NCBI RefSeq assembly: GCF_009857745.1
Contig: NZ_WWEN01000009.1
Coordinates: 1 to 64,000, forward strand
Length of the DNA: 64,000 nucleotides
Origin: Thalassovita mangrovi
GTDB lineage: Bacteria > Pseudomonadota > Alphaproteobacteria > Rhodobacterales > Rhodobacteraceae
Direction: 5' to 3'
Positions within the stretch are counted from its first letter, which is position 1. Every line of letters starts with the position of its first letter. The position numbers and the translations under genes were made by a program. This document shows, in pieces, positions 1 through 7,105 of the stretch. The notes beneath the pieces are model-generated. The model ran no database searches and was not told the DNA's origin. It worked only from the letters and a program-made list of their open reading frames with translations.

Positions 1-177
1 GGCGGCCTGCGAGCGGGACCGGACCTCGGACAGGTAGCTGCGGGTCGGCTGGCCGGGGGCGGCGGGGCGCGGCGCGGCCTCGGCCTGCGCGGCCTGCTGG
101 CGCGGTTCAGCCGAAGCGGCTGCCGGGTTCGTGCTGCGCCGGATGCGGAATTTCTTAGCCTTGGGTTTCGTAGTCAT
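1..177 (-). CDS. Capsule polysaccharide export inner-membrane protein, N-terminal part (partial)
   Basis: This is the first 59 codons of a minus-strand gene that runs off the left edge. It starts at an ATG (175-177) inside the last codons of the kpsT-like gene, so the two overlap by 23 bases and are probably translationally coupled. The visible part begins MTTKPKAKKFRIRRS and continues as a low-complexity Ala/Gln/Pro/Arg tail, then a TRSYLSEVRSR stretch. Rhodobacterales capsule-export proteins of the KpsE/CtrB (Wzz-like) type have a similar basic, proline-rich cytoplasmic N-terminus before the first membrane helix. No conserved domain is visible in the part present, so the name rests mainly on position after kpsT. 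Confidence 0.6.
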   Translation of the reverse strand, partial: MTTKPKAKKFRIRRSTNPAAASAEPRQQAAQAEAAPRPAAPGQPTRSYLSEVRSRSQAA

Positions 178-814
178 AGAGCTGTTTCGCCTCTTCCAAG
201 GTGTCAAACATATGCAGCTGGCCATTCATCAGAACGGCGGCCGAACGGGCAAATTTTTCCAGCGTTGCGGGCTGGTGCGAAACGATCACGACCGTGGTGG
301 TACGCAGCCTTTCGCGCAGGATGTCACCGGCCTTGCGGTTGAATTCCACGTCGGTCGATCCGGGCATGCCTTCGTCGATCAGGTAGATGTCGAAATCCAG
401 CGCCAGCAGCAGCGCGAAGGAAAACCGCGCCTTCATCCCCGAACTGTAGGTGCCGAGCGGCTGGTCGAAATATTCGCCCAACCCGCACAGCCAGCGGCAG
501 AAGGCTTCGACATAATCGGGGTCGAGCCCGTAGAGCCGGGCGATGTAGCGGCTGTTTTCCATCGCCGAATGCTTGTTGATGACGCCGCCCATGAAACCCA
601 GCGGGAAAGACACCCGGCAGCTGCGGCGGATCGCGCCTTCGTCGGGCTTTTCGAGCCCGGCCATCATGTTGATCAAAGTGGTCTTGCCGGTGCCGTTCGG
701 TGCCAGAATGCCAAGCGACTGTCCCAGTTCCACGCGGAAAGACACGCGATCAAGGATCACCTTGTGCTGTGTTCCGGTCCAGAAGGACTTGCTGACATTC
801 TCGAATTCGAGCAT
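155..814 (-). CDS. kpsT: ABC transporter ATP-binding protein, capsular polysaccharide export (KpsT-like)
   Basis: A 219-residue ATPase subunit expected to power export of capsular or other cell-surface polysaccharide across the inner membrane with a KpsM-type permease. The P-loop reads LAPNGTGKTT near residue 40, the signature is YSSGMKAR near residue 124, the Walker B is FDIYLIDEG near residue 140, and the switch histidine follows in VIVSHQ. The short single-domain length and the YSSGM signature fit the KpsT/Wzt/RfbE group rather than an importer. The first glycine of the P-loop is replaced by alanine. No permease gene lies immediately upstream, so KpsM must be encoded elsewhere. The next gene (KpsE-like) overlaps its 3-prime end. 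Confidence 0.82.
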   Translation of the reverse strand: MLEFENVSKSFWTGTQHKVILDRVSFRVELGQSLGILAPNGTGKTTLINMMAGLEKPDEGAIRRSCRVSFPLGFMGGVINKHSAMENSRYIARLYGLDPDYVEAFCRWLCGLGEYFDQPLGTYSSGMKARFSFALLLALDFDIYLIDEGMPGSTDVEFNRKAGDILRERLRTTTVVIVSHQPATLEKFARSAAVLMNGQLHMFDTLEEAKQLYDYETQG

Positions 815-948
815 CGCGCCCCGACTCTCCTCTTTGTCTCCCCGCCTGCCTTGGTTTCGAATCTTCGTTACTTGTTCGTTAACGGCGGGACAGCGTTTTA
901 ACTATAGATATGCCACGGGGGTGAAGGCAAAATTAAGGCCAAATGTAG

Positions 949-976
949 AAAAACCGGCACCATTTGGTGCCGGTTT
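949..976 (-). terminator. Rho-independent terminator of nhaA
   Basis: A perfect 12-bp stem, AAAACCGGCACC pairing with GGTGCCGGTTTT around a 4-base loop, lies 25 bases after the nhaA stop codon. On the minus strand the stem is followed by T residues. It insulates nhaA from the capsule genes. Confidence 0.85.
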
Positions 977-1000
977 TCCCGAATTGTTTCCGCTTTCGCG

Positions 1001-2248
1001 TCAGAGCTCTTGCTTGGTCACCCGGCACGCCTTGCCCGCGATCACCGAAATGATGGCAGCGGCGAAGCTGAACAGGGCGCCCATTTTCGCCGCATCCTGG
1101 ACCGGCCCGCCGGGGAAGGCGACCGAGGCCACGAACAGCGACACGGTGAAGCCGATCGCGGCGACGCAGCCGATCACCAGCAGGTCGATCGTGCGCATCC
1201 CCTGCGGCAGGCCCAGCCGCAGCACATGTGCGCCGATGATGCCGAAGATCATGATGCCGATGGGTTTGCCGATCAGCAGCCCGCCCAGCACCAGCCAGGT
1301 CGGTTCGGAAATCGACGAAAACTCCACCCCGGCATTGAGCAGGCCGAAGAAGAACAGGATGATTTCGACCGGGTGCTTCAGCGCGTGTTCGATATGGTTC
1401 AGCAGGTCGGTCAGGTATTGTTCCGCCTCGCTGAAGATGCCGAAAGCGCGGTCGGCATGCGGGATGGTCGGTACGATCGGCAGCAGGCCAAGCGCGGGGT
1501 GAATGCCCGCTTCCTGGAACCCGTACCAGCTGGCGCAGCCGGCGATCAGATAGGGCCAGAAGCTCACTTTCGTGCGCATCCAGGTCGAAGTCGGGCGGTC
1601 CTGGTTGCCGCGGTCCAGATAGCGGGGCAGCCAGTTGGCCAGCACGAAGACCGTGACGGCCGCGCCCAGCGACAGCAGCAGCCATTCCGGCGCCAGATCG
1701 CCCGAGGGATAGAAGATCGCCAGGATGATCAGCCCGGCCGCGTCGTCGGCAATCGCCAGCAGCAGCAGGAACCGCACCGCCGGGTGACCGGCGCCGAAGA
1801 CCAGTCGGCCGACGAGATAGGAAAAGGCGATATCGGTGGCGGTCGGGATCGCCCAGCCGTTTTGCACATCGGTATAGGTGTCGGGCCAGATGAAGAAGGC
1901 CAGCCCCAGATAGACCGCGATCGGGCCCATCATGCCGCCGGCGGTGGCGAACAGCGGCGTCGCCGCCTTCTTGCCGCGCAGCGATCCGTTTTTCAACACG
2001 ATCGCTTCCCAGACTTCCTTGGCCGCGATGGCGAAGAAGAAGGCCATCAGCACGTCATTGATCAGGTAATGCAGCGTCAGCGTCCGGTGGCCGTCATGCA
2101 GGCTGCCGATCGGGGCATCCTTCCAAAGCTCGAGATGGACGAGAGCGTGATAGCTGTGGGGATCGATATTGGCCCAGATCAGGGCGGTGATCGCGCCGAA
2201 GATGAGTAGCAGCGAGTAATTGGTCAGAAAGTTCCAGACGCGATACAT
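1001..2248 (-). CDS. nhaA: Na+/H+ antiporter NhaA
   Basis: A 415-residue inner-membrane antiporter that exchanges internal sodium for external protons and helps pH and salt homeostasis. About a dozen hydrophobic helices are visible. The paired acidic residues of the NhaA transport site appear as LAIADDAAGL near residue 165, and the family N-terminus LLLIFGAITALIWANI is intact. The start chosen (ATG at 2246-2248) is preceded by a GGAGAG ribosome site. The open frame extends further upstream but that part is basic and unlike NhaA. The gene stands alone, with a strong terminator downstream. Confidence 0.93.
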   Translation of the reverse strand: MYRVWNFLTNYSLLLIFGAITALIWANIDPHSYHALVHLELWKDAPIGSLHDGHRTLTLHYLINDVLMAFFFAIAAKEVWEAIVLKNGSLRGKKAATPLFATAGGMMGPIAVYLGLAFFIWPDTYTDVQNGWAIPTATDIAFSYLVGRLVFGAGHPAVRFLLLLAIADDAAGLIILAIFYPSGDLAPEWLLLSLGAAVTVFVLANWLPRYLDRGNQDRPTSTWMRTKVSFWPYLIAGCASWYGFQEAGIHPALGLLPIVPTIPHADRAFGIFSEAEQYLTDLLNHIEHALKHPVEIILFFFGLLNAGVEFSSISEPTWLVLGGLLIGKPIGIMIFGIIGAHVLRLGLPQGMRTIDLLVIGCVAAIGFTVSLFVASVAFPGGPVQDAAKMGALFSFAAAIISVIAGKACRVTKQEL

Positions 2249-2406
2249 GTGCTCTCCATATCCTTGGCCGTGATTTCGCGCGAGAATTAGGCCATTTACG
2301 CCGGGTGAGCAAGCTGTCGCGCCGCGAAATCGGCGCAATATCCGCTTTGTGAAGAAACATTTCCTGCCTGCGCGGGCCGTGACGGCCGGGGGCGGCGGTC
2401 CAGAAC

Positions 2407-3018
2407 TTAGGTATTGCCCCGCCCGTCGGAAGGTTCCGGCGCCATCACCGCGCCGACCGCGCGTTTCAGTTCGGGCAGCAATTCGTCCTCGAACCAGGGG
2501 TTCCGGCGCAGCCATGCGGTGTTGCGCCAGGACGGGTGCGGCAGCACGAAGACGCCGGGCGCATAGGCGCGCCAGTTGCGCACCGTTTCGGTCAGCGAGG
2601 TCTTTACCCGCAGGTGATTGCGATGGGCATAGGCGCCGACAAGGATGCGGATTTGCAGCTCGGGCAGCGCCGACATCACCTTGTCCTGCCAGGTCTGGGC
2701 GCAGATGGGGGGCGGCGGCAGGTCGGCGCGCTTGGCACTGTAGCCGGGGAAACAGAAGGCCGCGGGCACACAGGCCACCCGGTCGAGATCGTAGAACTCC
2801 TCGGAAGTCACCCCCATCCAGTCGCGCAGCCGGTCGCCGGAGCGGTCGAAGAACGGCTTGCCCGCTTCATGCACCCGCATCCCCGGCGCCTGCCCGGCGA
2901 TCAGCACCCGCGCCGAGGGCCGGAACCACGGCACCGGGCGCGGCGCGTGCCGGGTCGCCGTCGCGGCGAACCGGTCGGCACACAGGCGGCAGGCGGCGAT
3001 TTCGCGGGCCAGCGTCAT
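2407..3018 (-). CDS. Uracil-DNA glycosylase family protein
   Basis: A 203-residue protein of the uracil-DNA glycosylase superfamily. Motif 1 is GQAPGMRVHEAGKPF (about residues 41-55) and motif 2 is LPHPSWRN (about residue 168); these positions hold the water-activating and DNA-intercalating residues of the superfamily. An N-terminal CRLC (about residues 11-14) could supply part of a metal or iron-sulfur site as in family-4 enzymes, but the remaining cysteine pattern is not clearly present. The start at 3018 gives the usual MTLAREIAACRLC opening; the frame stays open further upstream but overlaps the divergent gene. The family is clear, but the exact class and lesion preference are not. Confidence 0.83.
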   Translation of the reverse strand: MTLAREIAACRLCADRFAATATRHAPRPVPWFRPSARVLIAGQAPGMRVHEAGKPFFDRSGDRLRDWMGVTSEEFYDLDRVACVPAAFCFPGYSAKRADLPPPPICAQTWQDKVMSALPELQIRILVGAYAHRNHLRVKTSLTETVRNWRAYAPGVFVLPHPSWRNTAWLRRNPWFEDELLPELKRAVGAVMAPEPSDGRGNT

Positions 3019-3112
3019 GCGGTTTCCTTGTGTCTGCGGCCATTCGTGGCGCGGTTGGGGCTTGCCCATAGATGGGGGCGGGGGTACCGACAGGCAACCC
3101 GGAGGGAAAGCG

Positions 3113-3904
3113 ATGAGCGATCTGACTGCACTGGATGCCGCCCATGCGGCGATGGAAGCCGACGAGGCCAACGCGGCCGCGCGGCTGCGGTTTTACGAAC
3201 GGCTGGCCGATAGCGAGTTGTTCCTGCTTCTGAGCGAGGAACCGGTGGATGAAAACGTGTCGCCGGAACTCTTTGAGCTGTCCGATCACGCCTTCGTGCT
3301 GGTGTTCGACCGCGAAGACCGGCTGGCGCAATTCGTCGGCCGCCCGGCACCTTACGCGGCGCTGTCGGGGCGGGTGATCGCCGGGCTGCTGGACGGGCAG
3401 GGCATCGGGCTGGGCGTCAACCTCGAAGTCGCGCCCTCGTCGATCCTGATCCCGCCCGAGGCGGTGACCTGGCTGTCCGAAACGCTGGGCCACGCGCCCG
3501 ACGAGGCCGAGGCGCGGATCGAGGAAATCGGCCGCCCCGCCGGCTTGCCCGAGGCGCTTCTCGAAGCGCTGGACAGCAAACTGGTCACCGCGACCGGACT
3601 GGCGCATTCGGCCTACCTAGCGGCGGCGACCTACGAGGGCGGCGCGCGCAATCACCTGCTGGCCTTCGTCGATGCGGTGCCGGGCGCCGAGGACGCGCTG
3701 GCCAAAGCGGTGTCCGAGGCGCTGACCTTTTCGGGGATCGAGGCCGGGGCGCTCGACGTCAGTTTCGTGCGCGCCAGCGATCCGCTGGCGGCCAAGCTGG
3801 CGCAATGGGGCCTGCGCTTCGACCTGCCGCAGCCCGAAGAGGTGCAGGAACTGGGCCGCGCGGCCCCCGGATCGGACCCGGACAAGCCGCCGATCCTGCG
3901 CTGA
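3113..3904 (+). CDS. SseB family protein
   Basis: A 263-residue soluble protein with an acidic composition. The N-terminal half (about 1-130) resembles the SseB N-terminal domain: it carries SELFLLLSEEP, then LVFDREDRLAQFVG and a segment ending in ILIPPEAVTWL. The C-terminal half (about 150-250) corresponds to the second SseB-like domain. Function is unknown; the E. coli namesake was tied to serine sensitivity but has no established biochemical role. The ATG at 3113 follows a GGAGGG ribosome site eight bases upstream. Divergent from the uracil-DNA glycosylase gene, 94 bases apart. Confidence 0.75.
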   Translation: MSDLTALDAAHAAMEADEANAAARLRFYERLADSELFLLLSEEPVDENVSPELFELSDHAFVLVFDREDRLAQFVGRPAPYAALSGRVIAGLLDGQGIGLGVNLEVAPSSILIPPEAVTWLSETLGHAPDEAEARIEEIGRPAGLPEALLEALDSKLVTATGLAHSAYLAAATYEGGARNHLLAFVDAVPGAEDALAKAVSEALTFSGIEAGALDVSFVRASDPLAAKLAQWGLRFDLPQPEEVQELGRAAPGSDPDKPPILR

Positions 3905-4220
3905 GCGCGAGGTGGAGGGTCAGACGACTTTGGCCTTCACGTCAAGAATGGACCCGAAGATGACGGGATGAGGTTGCGGGAAATGTCCGCACTGAGCCAT
4001 TGCTGGCCAATTCTGCCTGGTGCTCGAATGACCGCTCGGCCAGGGCGGTCAAAAAAAAGTTGTCAAAACCAGACCGGATTTTGCCAAGGGTTTGTGGCAC
4101 AAGAAGATCTAGCGATTTCGGCCGCTACGGCGAACCGATCAACAACGACCGTTTTTAACAGGGAGGTTTTGTCTAGGTTTTATGACCTAGACTTCGGAAA
4201 TGACCCCTTCGATCGCTGGG
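3905..4220. other. Intergenic region with an 8-bp inverted repeat, no gene seen
   Basis: A 316-base stretch with lower GC than its surroundings and no convincing reading frame. It holds an eight-A run (about 4051-4058) and a hairpin, GTCTAGGT pairing with ACCTAGAC (4171-4178 with 4185-4192). The hairpin sits just beyond the 3-prime end of the minus-strand hypothetical gene. It lacks a clear T tract, so calling it a terminator would be a guess. Confidence 0.5.
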
Positions 4221-4772
4221 CTATGCCATTTCGAATCCGACGCCTCTGGCCTTGCCGCGAATTGGAAAATACAAAGCTGCAAATTCCGCACGGTGCCGGA
4301 TACTTGGTTCATCGGACCGAAGACGTGCCGCGATTTTGTTGCTGAAGCCTTCTGTTTCGATCATTGGAATCAGGCGGCACATGTCGCGGAAGTTTCTCAG
4401 CGCATTCGTGTCGATCCGCTTCAATATCAACTCTTGGATCAGAATCTTTTCGGTTTCAGAGAGGTCGAGCTTTTTGATCCGCCGCAACAAGCGTTCCAAG
4501 ATATAGCCAGACCTAAAAAAATATGGGTCGGATTTCACATAGCTGAAAGTGAACGCGCGCAACTCGCCATCATTTCCAATATCCTCAGTCATGCACCTCT
4601 CAACGAGATAATCGACCTCAGATTTGTGCTCACGGAAACGCTTCGCTGCAAGTTCCCAATCGCGCCGTGCATGCTTTGACTGATCGCTACGCCCGAATGC
4701 TTCCCGTACCTCAGCATGGAGCCGGTTCACCTCTGTTTCGTGCTGCTTTATTAGGTGGTGATACTCGTTCAT
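4221..4772 (-). CDS. Hypothetical protein, helical, no recognised family
   Basis: A 183-residue charged, largely helical protein beginning MNEYHHLIKQHETEVNRL. I recognise no domain, signal peptide or membrane segment. The middle contains a leucine-rich helix (ERLLRRIKKLDLSETEKILI, about residues 93-112). Its base composition is clearly less GC-rich than the neighbouring genes, and the flanking DNA is also AT-richer. This fits recent acquisition or a remnant of a mobile segment. No partner gene is adjacent. Codon periodicity looks protein-like and no better frame overlaps it, so I think it is real. Confidence 0.6.
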   Translation of the reverse strand: MNEYHHLIKQHETEVNRLHAEVREAFGRSDQSKHARRDWELAAKRFREHKSEVDYLVERCMTEDIGNDGELRAFTFSYVKSDPYFFRSGYILERLLRRIKKLDLSETEKILIQELILKRIDTNALRNFRDMCRLIPMIETEGFSNKIAARLRSDEPSIRHRAEFAALYFPIRGKARGVGFEMA

Positions 4773-4881
4773 GCAGCAACCTTAGCGCGATAATCGCTGC
4801 GGGCACCAGCCCTGTATACCGATAGCTAATCTTGCCAAAACCCATACGTTTCTGTCGCCGGCGAAAATGACCGTTTCTGAC

Positions 4882-4905
4882 CAGTCGTACGAAAGCGAAC
4901 GACTG
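4882..4905. repeat. Inverted repeat in AT-richer intergenic DNA
   Basis: CAGTCGT and ACGACTG form a perfect 7-bp stem with a 10-base loop, in the 257-base gap between the hypothetical gene and the hydroxyacid dehydrogenase. I see no gene in that gap. Function unknown. Confidence 0.4.
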
Positions 4906-5029
4906 ATTTGTCCCGCACAGCCGACAATGGGCCTGAAATGCCTGACTTGGCCCATTGGCAGGATTCAGAAAATGTGGCTGATCAAGACAACGGTTCGTTA
5001 TACTCCCCATCGCCGCAACTTGTGGCGCC

Positions 5030-5962
5030 TCAATAGCCCAGGTCGCGGTCCACCAGGTGCAGGAAGGGTTCCCCCGCCTCGCCGCGGCGGATGTTTTCGG
5101 CGATCACTTCCGAGGCGGTGTCGGGCCGGGTTTCCGAGGCGATATGCGGGGTCACCGTGACGCTGGGATGACCCCAGTAACGGTGATCGGCGGGCAGCGG
5201 TTCGACCCGGAACACGTCCAGCGTCGCATGGCCGATCTGCCCGGTGCCAAGCGCGTTCAGCAGCGCCTCGTCGTCGATCAGCTGGCCGCGGCCGGGATTG
5301 ATCACCACCGCGCCTTCGGGCATCCAGCCGATGCTTTCGGCGTTCAGCACGTTTTCGGTGGCGGCGGTGAAGGGCAACAGCAGCACCAGGATGTCGGCCT
5401 TTTTCAGCGCTTGTTTCAGGCCTTCGTCGCCGTGATGGCAGGTGATGCCGTCGATCTGTTTCGGGCTGCGGCTCCAGCCGCTGACCGGGAAACCCAAACC
5501 CGCCAAGGCTTCAGCGCAGGCACTGCCCAGCTCGCCCAGCCCCAGGATCGTCACCCGCCGGTCGCGCGCCAGGGGCGGCACCTTGGGCAGCCAGTCGCCG
5601 TCCTGATGGTGCAGGTAGAAATCGATATACAGGTGGTGGCGCAGCACATGGCCGGTCACCCATTCCATCATGCCCTGTTTCAGACCGAAATCGACCATCC
5701 GCGCCAGCGGGATCTTCAGCGTTTCGTTGCCGGTGATCGCCTCGACCCCGGCCCAGAGGTTCAGCACCGCCTTGGCGCGGGTATAGGGGGTGAAATCCTG
5801 CAGCCAGCTCGACGGCGCGTAGACGATGTAATCGACCTCCTCGGGGGGCATGTCGCGCGACAGCACGGCGTCGACCCCGACCGCCCTGATCGCCTGTTCC
5901 AGCGGGTCCTTGTAGATTTCCCACTGGGCTTCGTTATGGGCGAACAGGACGTTGACGGTCAT
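5030..5962 (-). CDS. ghrA: D-isomer-specific 2-hydroxyacid dehydrogenase (glyoxylate/hydroxypyruvate reductase A type)
   Basis: A 310-residue NAD(P)H-dependent dehydrogenase predicted to reduce glyoxylate or hydroxypyruvate. The nucleotide-binding site is ILGLGELGSACAEAL (about residues 135-150). The substrate arginine sits in VINPGRGQLID (about 233) and the catalytic histidine in TPHIASETRPD (about 280), matching GhrA rather than the longer SerA group. It ends in a C-terminal LVDRDLGY typical of GhrA. Only three bases separate its start from the rodA stop, so it is read as the last gene of the mre/rod operon. That link with cell-shape genes has no obvious metabolic reason. Substrate specificity cannot be read from sequence. 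Confidence 0.82.
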   Translation of the reverse strand: MTVNVLFAHNEAQWEIYKDPLEQAIRAVGVDAVLSRDMPPEEVDYIVYAPSSWLQDFTPYTRAKAVLNLWAGVEAITGNETLKIPLARMVDFGLKQGMMEWVTGHVLRHHLYIDFYLHHQDGDWLPKVPPLARDRRVTILGLGELGSACAEALAGLGFPVSGWSRSPKQIDGITCHHGDEGLKQALKKADILVLLLPFTAATENVLNAESIGWMPEGAVVINPGRGQLIDDEALLNALGTGQIGHATLDVFRVEPLPADHRYWGHPSVTVTPHIASETRPDTASEVIAENIRRGEAGEPFLHLVDRDLGY

Positions 5963-5965
5963 CTT

Positions 5966-7105
5966 TTACCTCGGCTTGTGAATATGCGCGCTCTGAACCA
6001 ACCCGAAAGCGGCCAGAAGCACAAGCATCGCCGAGCCGCCATAGCTGACCAGCGGCAGCGGCACCCCCACCACCGGCGCCATTCCCATCACCATCGACAT
6101 GTTGACCGCGAAGAACAGGAAGAAGGTCACCGCGATGCCCAGCGTCAGCAGCGACGAGAACCGGTCCTTGTTCGACAGCGCCGAGGAAATGCAGAAGACG
6201 ATGATCAGCAGGTACAGCGACAGCAGCGAAAACGCGCCCAGGAAGCCGAATTCCTCGGCCAGGGTGGTGAAGATGAAATCGGTGTGTTTTTCGGGCAGGA
6301 AGTTCAGCCGCGACTGCGTCCCCTGCATGAATCCGCGCCCGGCCCAGCCGCCCGACCCGAGCGCGATCTTCGACTGGGTGATGTGATACCCCGCCCCCAA
6401 TGGGTCGCTGGACGGGTCGAGGAAGGTGTCGATCCGGCGATACTGGTAATCCTTCAGGAGTTGCCAGGCGGTGCCGCGCGACTGGAACACGGCGGTGACC
6501 AATCCCACCCCCATGGCGATCACCGCGGCGAAGTATCCCCAATGCACCCCGGCAAAGAACATCATCGACGCGCCTGCGAAGACCAGCAGAAGCGCGGTGC
6601 CCAGATCGGGCTGTTTCAGCACCAGGAAGGTGGGCAGCAGGATCAGGATCACCGGCACCGCGACCCAGATCGGCCGCGACACACGCTTCAAGGGCAGCCA
6701 GTCATAATAGGCCGCCAGCAGCATCACCAGCGTGATCTTGGCCAGTTCCGACGGCTGCAGCCGCATGAAGCCCAGGTCGATCCAGCGCTGCGCGCCCATG
6801 CCGACGGTGCCGAACAGTTCCACCACCAGCAGCAGCAACAGCGATCCCAGATAGGCGACCCCGGCCATGTTGCGCCAGAACCAGATCGGCACCATGCCGA
6901 TCATCACCATCACCACCATGCCCAGGGCAAAGCGTTTCATCTGCGGTTCGGCCCAGGGCGTGAAGGACCCGCCCGCCACAGAATAGAGCATCAGGAAGCC
7001 GAAGCTCGCCACCGCCGTCAGCAGCAGCGCCAGCGGCCAGTTCAGGTACAGCAGCTTGCGCAGCCCGCTGGGGACGCTCTTGACGGTATATTCAAGATAG
7101 CTCAC
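5966..7105 (-). CDS. rodA: Peptidoglycan glycosyltransferase RodA (SEDS family)
   Basis: A 379-residue polytopic membrane enzyme of the SEDS family that polymerises lipid II during side-wall growth, partnered with PBP2. About ten hydrophobic helices are visible. Family landmarks include LPEKHTDFIFTTLAEEFGFL near residue 270 and the C-terminal GVPLPLVSYGGSAM near 345. The start is a GTG at 7103-7105 that overlaps the mrdA stop codon (GTGA), so the two are translationally coupled. The gene lies in the conserved order mreB-mreC-mreD-mrdA-rodA. Confidence 0.95.
   Translation of the reverse strand: MSYLEYTVKSVPSGLRKLLYLNWPLALLLTAVASFGFLMLYSVAGGSFTPWAEPQMKRFALGMVVMVMIGMVPIWFWRNMAGVAYLGSLLLLLVVELFGTVGMGAQRWIDLGFMRLQPSELAKITLVMLLAAYYDWLPLKRVSRPIWVAVPVILILLPTFLVLKQPDLGTALLLVFAGASMMFFAGVHWGYFAAVIAMGVGLVTAVFQSRGTAWQLLKDYQYRRIDTFLDPSSDPLGAGYHITQSKIALGSGGWAGRGFMQGTQSRLNFLPEKHTDFIFTTLAEEFGFLGAFSLLSLYLLIIVFCISSALSNKDRFSSLLTLGIAVTFFLFFAVNMSMVMGMAPVVGVPLPLVSYGGSAMLVLLAAFGLVQSAHIHKPR

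Noticed and set aside
4222-4240. A tRNA-like TTTCGAATCC motif
   Set aside because: No acceptor or anticodon arms can be drawn around it, and the base string is the end of the hypothetical gene.
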